A stretch of 64,000 bases of DNA, taken from Hyphomicrobiales bacterium (GTDB taxonomy: Bacteria; Pseudomonadota; Alphaproteobacteria; Rhizobiales; Rhizobiaceae). Location: contig UBQW01000017.1 of the NCBI GenBank assembly GCA_900467745.1, forward strand, positions 1-64,000, given 5' to 3'. The notes below the pieces were generated by a model. That model was not told where the DNA came from. It worked only from the letters and a program-made list of their open reading frames with translations, and ran no database searches. Numbering within the stretch: the first letter of the stretch is position 1; each line of letters starts with the position of its first letter. Positions 16,779 through 26,206 of this stretch are shown here, in pieces. Both the position numbers and the translations under genes were made by a program.

Positions 16779-18018
16779 TGCACGGTACGCCCTTGCCGCG
16801 TTCTGCTTCCTCCTCGCGACCTCGCATGCAGCCCACGCCGCCCCCTCGAAAGCCGAAGTCGAGGCCCAGTTCGAGCGCTGGGTGCAGACCGACCTCTGGC
16901 CGGAAGCGCAAAAGGGCGGCATATCCGAAAAGACCTTCAAGGCCGCATTCGCAGGCGTCACGCTCGACTGGTCGCTGAACGACCTCGCCCCTCCAGGCTT
17001 CCCGCCGCCGAAGGAGCAGAAGCAGACGCAGGCCGAGTTCTCCTCGCCGGCGCCCTATTTCAACGATGATCGGCTGAAGCGCCTGGCCGTCACCGGCCGC
17101 AGCTTCCAGACGCAATATGCCTCGACGCTGAAGAAGATCGAGAAGACCTATGGCGTGCCCGGCTCGATCGTGCTTGCGATCTGGGGCCGCGAGACCGGCT
17201 TCGGCGCCGCCAAGATCCCCAATTCCGGCATCGAGGTGCTGGCCACCAAGGCCTTCATGTCCCCCCGCAAGGACATGTTCCGCACCGAGCTGATCGCCGG
17301 CCTGCACATCATCGACGGCGGCGATGTCACGGCGGCCGATTTCAAGGGATCGTCGGCCGGCGCGCTCGGCCAGCCGCAGTTCATGCCGACGAGCTATCTG
17401 AAATACGCCGTCGATTTCGATGGCGACGGTCACCGCAACATCTGGACCTCGGTTCCCGATACGCTGGCCTCGATCGCGAACTTCCTGGTCAAGAAGGGCT
17501 GGCAGGCGAACCGCAGCTGGGGCTACGAGGTGACGATCCCCGAAAACGTCTCCTGCGCCCAGGAAGGTCCCGATCTCGGCAAGCCGATCGCCCATTGGAA
17601 TTCGCTGGGCATCGATCGCATCTCCGGCAAGGCCTTCCCGTCGGGTGAGAAGAACGCCACGGGCATGATGATGGTGCCGGCCGGTCGCGACGGCCCGGAA
17701 TTCCTGGTGACGCCGAATTTCTATGTCATCAAGGAATACAACAATTCCGATCTCTACGCGCTCTACATCGGCAATCTAGCGGACCGCATCGCCTATGGCT
17801 CCGGCGCGTTCGAGGGCGCCTGGGGCGATGTCGGCAAGATGCTGCGCTCGGATGTCGCCACCATGCAGAAGGCGCTGGAGAAGAAGGGCTACGACGTCGG
17901 CGGTTCCGATGGTCTGCCCGGCTACAAGACGCGCCGCTCCATCGGCCAGTGGCAGGAAAAGAACGGCATGAAGCCGACCTGCTATCCCGAGGCGCACATG
18001 ATCGGCAAGCTCAAGTAA
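16753..18018 (+). CDS. Lytic murein transglycosylase (MltB-like)
   Basis: A periplasmic enzyme of 421 residues that cleaves peptidoglycan to anhydro-muropeptides. After a signal peptide (A-L-A-A-F-C-F-L-L-A ... A-H-A) comes an SLT_2 domain. Its catalytic Glu lies in W-G-R-E-T-G-F-G, followed by the typical Q-P-Q-F-M-P-T-S-Y. A C-terminal peptidoglycan-binding domain (last about 65 residues) is present. The ATG at 16753 lies inside the right arm of the repeat, and the product starts MSGRTEGGIARY, supplying the positive n-region. The frame also stays open to 16576, but that would encode the whole repeat before the signal peptide. Confidence 0.88.
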   Translation: MSGRTEGGIARYALAAFCFLLATSHAAHAAPSKAEVEAQFERWVQTDLWPEAQKGGISEKTFKAAFAGVTLDWSLNDLAPPGFPPPKEQKQTQAEFSSPAPYFNDDRLKRLAVTGRSFQTQYASTLKKIEKTYGVPGSIVLAIWGRETGFGAAKIPNSGIEVLATKAFMSPRKDMFRTELIAGLHIIDGGDVTAADFKGSSAGALGQPQFMPTSYLKYAVDFDGDGHRNIWTSVPDTLASIANFLVKKGWQANRSWGYEVTIPENVSCAQEGPDLGKPIAHWNSLGIDRISGKAFPSGEKNATGMMMVPAGRDGPEFLVTPNFYVIKEYNNSDLYALYIGNLADRIAYGSGAFEGAWGDVGKMLRSDVATMQKALEKKGYDVGGSDGLPGYKTRRSIGQWQEKNGMKPTCYPEAHMIGKLK

Positions 18019-18021
18019 AGT

Positions 18022-19653
18022 CTAGTGGTGCAGGTCGATATGCGCCTTGAAGAACAGGTCGTCGCTGGGCGGAATGGCCTGGCGTTCGATCATTCGGTGC
18101 ACATGCGGCCCCGCTTCGCCGCGATGCAGCGCCCTTAGCCGGTCGGTGTTTTCGCCGTCCACCTGGGTTCGCCGCTGGTTGTGGCGGATATACTCGACCC
18201 AGGTCGGCGTGTGGTAGGTCTCGGTCCACGAGCCCGGCTTTTCCAGGTCGCGCATCAGCGCCCAGTTGCGCGCCCCGTCGCGGATGCGGATACGCCGCCG
18301 CTCGCCCATCAGCTTCAGGAACTCCGGCACGTCAAGATCGTCGATCTCGTAATCGACCTGGATGACGACAGGCCCGCTGCGCGGCGTGATATCGAGGCCG
18401 AGCGCCGGCTCGGTGAGGCGGTTGAGCGGATCGAGGTTGAGCGTCTCGAAGGCCGGCATGGCGAATTTCAACCCGATGACGATGCCGAACAGCATGACCA
18501 CGGCTGACATCAGCAGCGCGTTGGCGACGCCGTAATTGTCGGCGGCGATACCCCAGATCCAGCTGCCTCCTGCAATCCCGCCGAAGGTCACCGTCTGGTA
18601 AAGCGACAGCGCCCGGCCGACCACCCAGCGCGGCGTCGAGAGCTGCACGATGGTGTTGAACAGCGACAGCGCCAAGACCCAGCAGGCGCCCGAGATCACC
18701 AATCCCAAACAGGTGATCGCCGAAATCGGGCTGAAGGCGGCAATCGCCGCGCTGAACGCGAAACCGGCAAACGACAGCCGCACGATCGTCTCGCTGGAGA
18801 AGCGCTCGCGCAGCCTTGCGTTCAGCACCGCGCCGCCGATGGCGCCGATGCCGAAGGAGCCGAGCATCAGGCCGTAGGTAAGGGGACCACCGACCACCAG
18901 TTCCAGCGCCACGATCGGCAGAAGTGCCAGGATCGAGCTGGCGCTGATGCCGAAGATCAGGCCGCGTAGCATGACTTTCTGCAGGTTGGGCGACATGGAG
19001 ATGTAGCGCAGCCCGGCGAAGACGGCGCTGCCGAGCGCCTCGCGCGGCAGCGTGGTCGCGGGGTAGGTCGGCTTCCAGCGCATCAGCGCATAGATCAGCG
19101 CGAAATAGCTCATCGTATTGACGGCAAACGCTGCTGCCGCACCGGCGGCCGCGACGATGATGCCGCCGATCGCCGGCCCGACGCTGCGGGTGATGTTGAA
19201 GCCGACGCTGTTCAGCGTCACCGCGCCGGGCAGATCGGCGCGCGGAACCATGTCGCCCACCGAGGCCTGCCAGGAGGGATTGTTGAGCGCCGTGCCGCAG
19301 CCGAGCAGGAAGGTGAAGAACAGGAGCAGCCAGGGAGAGAGGATCCCGAAGAAGGCGAAGATGCTGAGCAGTGCGGAGACCGCCAGCATGAAACACTGCG
19401 CCGTCAGCATCACCCGCCGCCGGTCGAAGCTGTCCGCCAGCGCGCCCGAAACCAGCGAGAAGAGCATGATCGGCAGCGCGGTGGAGGTCTGCACCAGCGC
19501 CACCATGTCGCCCGACGCGGTGATCATGGTCATCATCCACGCGGCACCGACCGCCTGAATGAGGCCGCCGAAATTGGAAGCGATGCTGGCGAACCAGATG
19601 GTGCGGTAGGTCTCGTGCCTGAGCGGTGCCAGTGTCGATGAAGTATAGGCCAC
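18022..19653 (-). CDS. MFS_3-type transporter
   Basis: A major facilitator of 543 residues with about twelve membrane segments. A cytoplasmic C-terminal domain of about 115 residues (from V-V-I-Q-V-D-Y-E-I) is the mark of the EntS-like MFS_3 group. These usually export siderophores or other small molecules, but the substrate is unknown. The start is taken as GTG at 19653 (product MAYTSSTLAPLRHETYRTIW) because GGGAG lies 6 bases upstream. An ATG at 19734 would add 27 residues unlike the family. The stop is 3 bases from that of the transglycosylase gene. Confidence 0.87.
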   Translation of the reverse strand: MAYTSSTLAPLRHETYRTIWFASIASNFGGLIQAVGAAWMMTMITASGDMVALVQTSTALPIMLFSLVSGALADSFDRRRVMLTAQCFMLAVSALLSIFAFFGILSPWLLLFFTFLLGCGTALNNPSWQASVGDMVPRADLPGAVTLNSVGFNITRSVGPAIGGIIVAAAGAAAAFAVNTMSYFALIYALMRWKPTYPATTLPREALGSAVFAGLRYISMSPNLQKVMLRGLIFGISASSILALLPIVALELVVGGPLTYGLMLGSFGIGAIGGAVLNARLRERFSSETIVRLSFAGFAFSAAIAAFSPISAITCLGLVISGACWVLALSLFNTIVQLSTPRWVVGRALSLYQTVTFGGIAGGSWIWGIAADNYGVANALLMSAVVMLFGIVIGLKFAMPAFETLNLDPLNRLTEPALGLDITPRSGPVVIQVDYEIDDLDVPEFLKLMGERRRIRIRDGARNWALMRDLEKPGSWTETYHTPTWVEYIRHNQRRTQVDGENTDRLRALHRGEAGPHVHRMIERQAIPPSDDLFFKAHIDLHH

Positions 19654-19757
19654 GTTTGCTCCCGTCGAATGCCATGCGCTGCGCCAAGCTATATAAGCGA
19701 AACGGCGATCAAGGCCACCGACCGCCTGCCGCAACCGCGCCGCACCGCCGATGGAGC

Positions 19758-19786
19758 TTGCTATTTCGCGGAAACGGGCCTATATG
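19758..19786 (+). promoter_or_regulatory. Promoter of the rimP-nusA-infB operon
   Basis: TTGCTA (19758-19763), a 17-base spacer and TATATG (19781-19786) match the rhizobial housekeeping consensus closely. Transcription would start near 19793, about 22 bases before an intrinsic terminator and 93 bases before rimP. Confidence 0.65.
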
Positions 19787-19814
19787 GCTCTCAAATCTTG
19801 ATCGCATTGATGAG

Positions 19815-19843
19815 GAGTGGGCCGCAAGGACCCGCTCTTTTTT
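19815..19843 (+). terminator. Leader terminator (attenuator) upstream of rimP
   Basis: GAGTGGG pairs with CCCGCTC (one G-T pair), extended by CC/GG around a GCAA tetraloop, and is followed by six T. It lies between the predicted promoter and the rimP start on the same strand, with no complete gene before it. It should therefore end a large share of transcripts as an RNA of about 50 bases unless read through. Confidence 0.75.
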
Positions 19844-19885
19844 ATTACCGCGATCGCCCGAAAATATCGCTTAGGAGCGCATCGC

Positions 19886-20491
19886 TTGTCGGATTCGACG
19901 AACGCAGACAATGAACTTGAGCCGCGGCTGATCACCGAGACTGGCCTCGACCAGCGCCTCGCCGCCATCATCGAGCCTGTCCTTATCGACCTCGGCTATC
20001 GCCTGATCCGCGTGCGCATGCTCAACCAAAACGGCGCCACCATGCAGATCATGGCCGAGCGCAACGACGGAACCATGGACGTCGAAGGCTGCGAGGAGGT
20101 CTCGGTGGCCGTTTCTCCGGTTCTCGATGTGGAAGATCCGATCGATAAAGAGTATCATCTGGAAGTGTCGTCGCCCGGCATCGATCGCCCGATGGTGCGC
20201 AAGTCCGATTTCGTGCGCTGGCAGGGCCATTTTTTGAAGTGCGAGACCTCGATAATCGTCGGTGGTCGCAAGCGCTTCCGCGGCAAGATCGTTTCCAGCG
20301 ACGTCGATGGCTTCACGCTCGAGCGTGACGAGGCTCCGGCCGGCGAGGAAAAGGCGATCGTCATTCCGTTCACGGCGCTTGCCGATGCGAAACTCATTCT
20401 GACCGACGATCTGATCCGTGATGCCCTGCGCGCCGACAAGCTGGCGAAAGCAGAGGCCGCGAACCAGAACGAAGCGGAAGACGAAGAATAA
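19886..20491 (+). CDS. rimP: Ribosome maturation factor RimP
   Basis: RimP assists late assembly of the 30S subunit. The 201-residue form starts at TTG 19886, preceded by TTAGGAGC, and gives [16 protein letters not shown] at 19817 would add 23 residues, but that start lies inside the terminator hairpin. Conserved segments are [24 protein letters not shown], and the C-terminal Sm-like domain (F-R-G-K-I-V-S-S-D). The acidic tail is common in rhizobial RimP. It leads the nusA operon. Confidence 0.93.
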   Translation: MSDSTNADNELEPRLITETGLDQRLAAIIEPVLIDLGYRLIRVRMLNQNGATMQIMAERNDGTMDVEGCEEVSVAVSPVLDVEDPIDKEYHLEVSSPGIDRPMVRKSDFVRWQGHFLKCETSIIVGGRKRFRGKIVSSDVDGFTLERDEAPAGEEKAIVIPFTALADAKLILTDDLIRDALRADKLAKAEAANQNEAEDEE

Positions 20492-20552
20492 ACCGATCAA
20501 CTTGTGGCGCCGGGCAAGGGAAAGCCTGGACGCCTAGACGGAGACAAAACAC

Positions 20553-22157
20553 ATGGCAGTCAGTGCGAACCGGCTCGAACTTCTGCAGATCGCAGATGCA
20601 GTCGCCCGCGAAAAGGTCATCGACCGCGAGATCGTGCTCGCCGCGATGGCGGACGCGATCCAGAAGGCGGCGCGCTCGCGCTACGGCACTGAATCCAACA
20701 TCCGCGCCGACATCAACCCGAAGACCGGCGAAATCCGCCTGCAGCGTCTTCTCGAGGTTGTCGAGGCTGCCGAGGACTACTCGACGCAGATCCCGCTCGA
20801 ACTGGCCCGCGACCGCAACCCGGACGCAGCCCTTGGCGATTTCATCGCCGATCCGCTGCCGCCGATGGATTTCGGCCGTATCGCCGCCCAGTCCGCCAAG
20901 CAGGTCATCGTCCAGAAGGTTCGCGAAGCCGAGCGTGATCGCCAGTTCGACGAATTCAAGGATCGCGTCGGCGAAATCGTCAACGGCACCGTCAAGCGCG
21001 TCGAATACGGCAACGTCATCGTCGATCTCGGCCGTGGCGAAGGCATCATCCGTCGCGACGAAATGATCCCGCGCGAAAACGTCCGCTATGGCGATCGCGT
21101 CCGTGCATACGTATATGACGTACGTCGCGAACAGCGCGGCCCGCAGATCTTCCTGTCGCGCACGCATCCGCAGTTCATGGTCAAGCTCTTCACCATGGAA
21201 GTGCCGGAAATCTACGACGGCATCATCCAGGTGAAGTCGGTTGCCCGCGATCCGGGTTCGCGCGCCAAGATCGCCGTGATCTCGAACGACAGTTCGATCG
21301 ATCCTGTTGGTGCCTGCGTCGGTATGCGTGGTTCGCGCGTTCAGGCCGTTGTCGGCGAGCTTCAGGGCGAAAAGATCGACATCATTCCCTGGTCGCAGGA
21401 CCCGGCGACCTTCGTCGTCAACGCCCTGCAGCCGGCTGAAGTCGCCAAGGTCGTTCTCGATGAAGATGCCGAGCGCATCGAAGTCGTGGTTCCGGACGAG
21501 CAGCTGTCGCTGGCCATCGGCCGCCGCGGTCAGAACGTTCGCCTCGCATCGCAGCTGACCGGCTGGGATATCGACATCATGACGGAAGCCGAAGAATCGG
21601 AACGCCGTCAGAAGGAATTCAACGAGCGCACCAACCTGTTCATGGATTCGCTCGACGTCGACGAAATGGTCGGCCAGGTTCTGGCCTCCGAAGGCTTCGC
21701 GGCCGTTGAGGAACTCGCTTACGTCGAACTCGACGAAATCGCCTCGATCGACGGTTTCGACGAAGACACCGCGCAGGAAATCCAGACCCGCGCCCGCGAA
21801 TATCTCGAAAAGCTCGAAGCCGAGATGGACGAGAAGCGCAAGGCGCTCGGCGTATCGGACGAACTGCGTGGCATCGACGGCATGACCGCCCAGATGATGG
21901 TCGCCCTCGGTGAGGACGGCATCAAGACGATGGAAGACTTCGCCGGCTGCGCAGCCGACGATCTCGTCGGCTGGAGCGAGCGCAAGAACGGCGAGACCAA
22001 GAAGTTCGAGGGCCTGTTCTCGAAGTTCGACGTTTCGCGCGTCGAAGCCGAACAGATGGTTGTTCAGGCCCGCCTCGCGGCTGGCTGGATCACCGAAGAG
22101 GACCTTGCGAAGGAAGCGGAAGCTGAAGAAGCTCCCGAGGCCGAGCAGGAAGTTTAA
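20553..22157 (+). CDS. nusA: Transcription termination/antitermination factor NusA
   Basis: NusA binds RNA polymerase and nascent RNA and modulates pausing, termination and antitermination. The 534-residue protein has an N-terminal polymerase-binding domain (1-about 125), an S1 domain (about 133-198), and two KH domains (about 225-345). C-terminal acidic and helix-hairpin-helix repeats follow. Recognisable motifs are D-P-V-G-A-C-V-G-M-R-G-S-R and A-I-G-R-R-G-Q-N-V-R-L-A. The following gene starts at its last base, so translation is coupled. Confidence 0.98.
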   Translation: MAVSANRLELLQIADAVAREKVIDREIVLAAMADAIQKAARSRYGTESNIRADINPKTGEIRLQRLLEVVEAAEDYSTQIPLELARDRNPDAALGDFIADPLPPMDFGRIAAQSAKQVIVQKVREAERDRQFDEFKDRVGEIVNGTVKRVEYGNVIVDLGRGEGIIRRDEMIPRENVRYGDRVRAYVYDVRREQRGPQIFLSRTHPQFMVKLFTMEVPEIYDGIIQVKSVARDPGSRAKIAVISNDSSIDPVGACVGMRGSRVQAVVGELQGEKIDIIPWSQDPATFVVNALQPAEVAKVVLDEDAERIEVVVPDEQLSLAIGRRGQNVRLASQLTGWDIDIMTEAEESERRQKEFNERTNLFMDSLDVDEMVGQVLASEGFAAVEELAYVELDEIASIDGFDEDTAQEIQTRAREYLEKLEAEMDEKRKALGVSDELRGIDGMTAQMMVALGEDGIKTMEDFAGCAADDLVGWSERKNGETKKFEGLFSKFDVSRVEAEQMVVQARLAAGWITEEDLAKEAEAEEAPEAEQEV

Positions 22158-22846
22158 TGTCTGCGCGTGAGCCTACCGTTTCTCCTGAGGACGACGATCT
22201 TGCAGGTTATGACGTGAATGGTCGCATGTGCATCGTGACGCGCGAAAGCGGATCGCCGGATGAGTTGATCCGCTTCGTCGCCGCTCCCGATGGGACGGTG
22301 GTGGCCGACCTGAAGCGTCAGCTTCCGGGTCGCGGCTGCTGGGTGAAGATCGACCGCGCTCTGGTCGACAAGGCGGTGGCGAAGAAATCCTTCGCCCGCG
22401 CCCTGAAAACGGATGTGAAGGCGGCCGCCGATCTCGGCGAGACCGTCGACAAGCTGCTGATGCAGCAACTGATGCAGATGATGAACATGGCCCGCAAGGC
22501 CGGACAGTTCATCACCGGCGCCTCGAAGGTGGATGCCGCGATCCGCAGTGGCGCGGCGCTTGCCGTGTTCCATGCAACGGACGCGGCGGCCGACGGCGTG
22601 AGAAAGATCGACCAGGCCCGCAAGGCCTGGCACCTCGGAATGGAGACCGAGGAGGAAATACCTTCCTACAAACTCTTCTCGGAGAGCGAAATGGAAGGCC
22701 TGATGGGTCAGAACGCTTTTATCCATGCTGCAGTGCTTGCAGGGCAGGCGGGTGAGGGTGTAGTGAAGCGCGCAAAGATGCTCGAACAGTACCGCAATGG
22801 CGGTCAGTCCCGGGCAGCGGGCGGCGCTGGCCGGCAAAAACAATGA
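22157..22846 (+). CDS. YlxR-like RNA-binding protein with L7Ae-like C-terminus
   Basis: A 229-residue protein with two parts. The N-terminal YlxR/DUF448 domain (about residues 18-95) contains G-R-M-C-I-V-T-R-E and L-P-G-R-G-C-W-V. A ribosomal L7Ae/L30e-like domain (about 110-200) contains M-N-M-A-R-K-A-G-Q-F-I-T-G. The basic C-terminus probably binds RNA. This fused form between nusA and infB is usual in alphaproteobacteria. Its start overlaps the nusA stop. The exact role is unknown, but the position suggests ribosome or transcript function. Confidence 0.9.
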   Translation: MSAREPTVSPEDDDLAGYDVNGRMCIVTRESGSPDELIRFVAAPDGTVVADLKRQLPGRGCWVKIDRALVDKAVAKKSFARALKTDVKAAADLGETVDKLLMQQLMQMMNMARKAGQFITGASKVDAAIRSGAALAVFHATDAAADGVRKIDQARKAWHLGMETEEEIPSYKLFSESEMEGLMGQNAFIHAAVLAGQAGEGVVKRAKMLEQYRNGGQSRAAGGAGRQKQ

Positions 22847-22896
22847 TACGGTCACCGGACTTGTCCGGCCCGATGTCATTGATCGACATTTTGATT

Positions 22897-22928
22897 GACA
22901 GGGACTGATGACGTCATCGCTCCCTGTC
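22897..22928 (+). promoter_or_regulatory. Self-complementary hairpin just before the infB ribosome binding site
   Basis: GACAGGGA (22897-22904) and TCCCTGTC (22921-22928) are perfect complements. They enclose the palindrome GATGACGTCATC (22907-22918). The folded stem is 8 bp, one mismatch, one wobble and 4 bp with an ACGT loop. It ends only a few bases before the AAGGAACGGG ribosome binding site of infB, so it could influence translation or processing. Confidence 0.7.
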
Positions 22929-22945
22929 CGAAGGAACGGGAACGA

Positions 22946-25711
22946 ATGACCGATAGCAATGACGACAAGACACTGAACGGCCCGGGCAAGAAGACTCTGA
23001 CCCTGAAACCGTCGGGCGTAAGCCAGGGCACCGTGCGCCAGGATATGGGCCGCGGTCGCACCAAGGCGGTCGTTGTCGAGACCCGCAAGCGGCGCCCGAT
23101 GCGCCCGGAAGACGAACAGCGCCCGATCACCCCGGTGGCAGCACCGGCAGCGCCCGTACGCGCAGCCGAGCCCGCTCCTGCGCCCGCAGCACAGGCAGCG
23201 GCAGCACCGGCGCCGGCGCCTGTTCAGCAGGCCCGCCCGCCGCAGCCCCAGCAGCCGCAGCGCTACAATCAGCCGAGCGGCCAGCAGTATAACCGTCCGC
23301 AATCCCAGCAGCCTTCGCGCCAGCAGGATCGTCCGCGTCCGGTGGTTCTGAACCATCTGTCGCCGGAAGAAATGGACGCGCGCCGCCGTGCGCTCGCCAT
23401 GGCCCAGGTTCGTGACGCCGAGGATGCGGTTCGCCGCGCCGAGGAAGAAAAGCGCCGCGCCGCCGAAGAGATCGTCCGCCAGGCCGCTGCCGCTGAAGAA
23501 GCCAAGCGCCTTGCCGCCGAAGAAGCAGAACGCGCCGCTGCGGCCGCTGCCGCTCCGCCGGCACCCGCAGCGCCCGCTCCGGCCGCGGAAGCACCGCGCA
23601 CGCAGGCTGCGGCTCCCGCCGTTCGCCGCACCGATGCGCCGTCTTCGGCCCGTCCGGCTCCCGGTGGCGCACCGGCTGCCCCCGGCGTCCGTCGCCGTGA
23701 AAATGATGAAGATGATCGCGGTGGTGCACCGCGCGGTGGCGCTCCGGCGCGTGGCCGCGTCGTGCGTCCGGAACCGGCAAAGCCGGTTACCGCGCGTCCG
23801 AAGGGTGACGATGGTCGCCGCCAGGGCAAGCTGACGATCACGGCTGCCAGCACGGATGACGACGGCAACAACCGTGGCCGCTCGATGGCCGCCATGCGCC
23901 GTCGCCAGGAAAAGTTCCGCCGCAGCCAGATCCAGGAAACCCGCGAAAAGGTTATTCGCGAAGTCATCCTGCCTGAGACCATCACCATTCAGGAACTGTC
24001 GCAGCGTATGTCTGAACGCGCCGTCGACGTCATCAAGTACCTGATGAAGGAAGGCCAGATGATGAAGCCGGGCGACGTCATCGACGCCGACCTCGCTGAA
24101 ATCATCGCCGGCGAATTCGGCCACACCGTCAAGCGCGTTTCGGAATCCGACGTCGAAGAAGGTATCTTCGACCGGGCCGACGATGCCGGCGAAATGGTTT
24201 CGCGTCCCCCGGTCGTCACGATCATGGGTCACGTCGACCACGGCAAGACCTCGCTGCTCGACGCCATCCGTCAGGCAAACGTCGTCTCGGGCGAAGCCGG
24301 TGGCATCACCCAGCACATCGGTGCCTATCAGGTCGAACAGAACGGCCAGAAGATCACCTTCATCGACACCCCCGGCCACGCCGCCTTCACGGCCATGCGT
24401 GCCCGTGGTGCGCAGGCAACCGACATCGCGATCCTCGTGGTCGCGGCAGACGACAGCGTCATGCCGCAGACGATCGAATCCATCAGCCACGCCAAGGCGG
24501 CCGGTGTTCCGATCATCGTGGCGATCAACAAGATCGACAAGCACGAAGCCAACCCGGACAAGGTCCGTCAGCAGCTTCTGCAGCACGAAGTCTTCGTTGA
24601 ATCGCTCGGCGGTGAGGTGCTCGACGTCGAAGTGTCGGCGAAGAACAAGACCAACCTCGACAAGCTGCTCGAAGCCGTCCTGCTGCAGGCCGAAATCCTC
24701 GACCTCAAGGCCGACCCGACGCGTACTGCCGAAGGTATCGTGATCGAAGCCCAGCTCGACCGTGGTCGTGGTGCGGTTGCGACCGTTCTCGTCCAGAAGG
24801 GCACGCTGAAGCCCGGCCAGATCATCGTTGCCGGCGATCAGTGGGGCCGCGTTCGCGCGCTCGTCACCGACAAGGGCGACCATGTCAAGGAAGCGGGTCC
24901 GGCCATGCCGGTCGAAGTGCTCGGCCTGTCTGGCACGCCTGCTGCTGGTGACAAGTTCGCCGTCGTCGAAAACGAGAGCCGTGCCCGCGAGATTTCCGAA
25001 TATCGCCAGCGTCTGGCCCGCGACAAGGCGGTTGCCCGCCAGACCGGTCAGCGCGGTTCGCTCGAACAGATGATGAGCAAGCTGCAGAACACCGGCTTCA
25101 AGGAATTCCCGCTGCTCATCAAGGGCGACGTGCAGGGTTCCATCGAAGCGATCATCGGTGCTCTCGACAAGCTCGGCACCGACGAAGTGCGGGCCCGTAT
25201 CGTCCATTCGGGCGCCGGTGCCATCACCGAGTCGGATCTGGCGCTTGCCGAATCCTCCGACGCCGCGATCATCGGCTTCAACGTCCGTGCCAACGCACAG
25301 GCACGTGTCGCTGCTGAACGCGCAGGCATCGAGATCCGCTACTACAACATCATCTACGATCTGGTGGATGACGTTAAGGCAGCGATGTCGGGCCTGCTCA
25401 CGCCGGAGCGCCGCGAAACCTTCCTCGGCAATGCCGAGATCCTCGAGGTGTTCAACATCACCAAGACCGGCAAGGTCGCGGGTTGCCGCGTCACCGAAGG
25501 CAAGGTCGAACGTGGTGCTGGCGTCCGCCTCATCCGCGACAACGTCGTCATCCACGAAGGCAAGCTCAAGACGCTCAAGCGCTTCAAGGACGAAGTATCG
25601 GAAGTTCCGGTCGGTCAGGAATGCGGTATGGCCTTCGAGAACTACGAAGACATCCGCGCGGGCGATGTCATCGAATGTTTCCGCGTCGAGCATATCACCC
25701 GTACGCTCTGA
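22946..25711 (+). CDS. infB: Translation initiation factor IF-2
   Basis: A GTPase that places initiator tRNA on the 30S subunit. The 921-residue protein has a long Ala/Pro/Glu-rich N-terminal region (to about residue 300) and an IF2_N motif. The G domain has G1 G-H-V-D-H-G-K-T at 428-435, and is followed by the usual D-T-P-G-H and N-K-I-D motifs. The C-terminal fMet-tRNA-binding domain ends with [12 protein letters not shown]. The ATG at 22946 has AAGGAACGGG upstream; an ATG at 22895 lies before the hairpin and adds 17 residues. Confidence 0.97.
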   Translation: MTDSNDDKTLNGPGKKTLTLKPSGVSQGTVRQDMGRGRTKAVVVETRKRRPMRPEDEQRPITPVAAPAAPVRAAEPAPAPAAQAAAAPAPAPVQQARPPQPQQPQRYNQPSGQQYNRPQSQQPSRQQDRPRPVVLNHLSPEEMDARRRALAMAQVRDAEDAVRRAEEEKRRAAEEIVRQAAAAEEAKRLAAEEAERAAAAAAAPPAPAAPAPAAEAPRTQAAAPAVRRTDAPSSARPAPGGAPAAPGVRRRENDEDDRGGAPRGGAPARGRVVRPEPAKPVTARPKGDDGRRQGKLTITAASTDDDGNNRGRSMAAMRRRQEKFRRSQIQETREKVIREVILPETITIQELSQRMSERAVDVIKYLMKEGQMMKPGDVIDADLAEIIAGEFGHTVKRVSESDVEEGIFDRADDAGEMVSRPPVVTIMGHVDHGKTSLLDAIRQANVVSGEAGGITQHIGAYQVEQNGQKITFIDTPGHAAFTAMRARGAQATDIAILVVAADDSVMPQTIESISHAKAAGVPIIVAINKIDKHEANPDKVRQQLLQHEVFVESLGGEVLDVEVSAKNKTNLDKLLEAVLLQAEILDLKADPTRTAEGIVIEAQLDRGRGAVATVLVQKGTLKPGQIIVAGDQWGRVRALVTDKGDHVKEAGPAMPVEVLGLSGTPAAGDKFAVVENESRAREISEYRQRLARDKAVARQTGQRGSLEQMMSKLQNTGFKEFPLLIKGDVQGSIEAIIGALDKLGTDEVRARIVHSGAGAITESDLALAESSDAAIIGFNVRANAQARVAAERAGIEIRYYNIIYDLVDDVKAAMSGLLTPERRETFLGNAEILEVFNITKTGKVAGCRVTEGKVERGAGVRLIRDNVVIHEGKLKTLKRFKDEVSEVPVGQECGMAFENYEDIRAGDVIECFRVEHITRTL

Positions 25712-25735
25712 TCGTGCGAGACTAGAGTTGTGGAC

Positions 25736-25764
25736 GGGCGCCGGATCATATGAGGCCGGCGCCC
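25736..25764 (+). terminator. Hairpin between infB and rbfA
   Basis: GGGCGCCGG and CCGGCGCCC form a perfect 9-bp stem with an 11-base loop. The tail (GAACCTTTTG) has only four T. It may act as a partial terminator or 3'-end stabiliser that lowers rbfA-truB expression relative to infB. Confidence 0.6.
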
Positions 25765-25786
25765 GAACCTTTTGAGGCAAAGAACA

Positions 25787-26194
25787 ATGGCAACAAAAAC
25801 CTCGACAGCACAGTCGCAGCGCATGCTGCGCGTCGGCGAGCAGGTGCGCGCCGCGATCACCCAGGTCCTGCAGCGCGGCGAAGTGCGCGACGACCTTCTG
25901 GAAAAGACCGTCATCTCCGTATCCGAAGTGCGCATGTCGACCGACCTGAAGGTCGCGACCGCCTTCATCACGCCGCTCGGCGTGTCGGATCACGAGACGG
26001 TCATCACGGCGCTCAACCGCCGCGCCAAATTCATCCGCGGCCGTCTCGGCCCGCATCTCCGGCAGATGAAATTCATGCCCGAGATCCGCTTCCGCGACGA
26101 TACGAGCTTCGACAATTACAAGAAGATCGACGAGCTGCTGCGCTCGCCCGAGGTCATGCGCGACCTTGAAGACGGCGATACCGACGAGAAGTAA
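25787..26194 (+). CDS. rbfA: Ribosome-binding factor A
   Basis: A small KH-fold protein needed for 16S rRNA 5'-end maturation and cold adaptation. The 135-residue protein has the family segments [11 protein letters not shown] and [13 protein letters not shown]. The middle shows [17 protein letters not shown] and the end P-E-I-R-F-R-D-D. The ATG at 25787 is favoured over an upstream in-frame codon that lies in the spacer. truB follows after 12 bases. Confidence 0.96.
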   Translation: MATKTSTAQSQRMLRVGEQVRAAITQVLQRGEVRDDLLEKTVISVSEVRMSTDLKVATAFITPLGVSDHETVITALNRRAKFIRGRLGPHLRQMKFMPEIRFRDDTSFDNYKKIDELLRSPEVMRDLEDGDTDEK

Positions 26195-26206
26195 CAGAAG
26201 AGCCTT

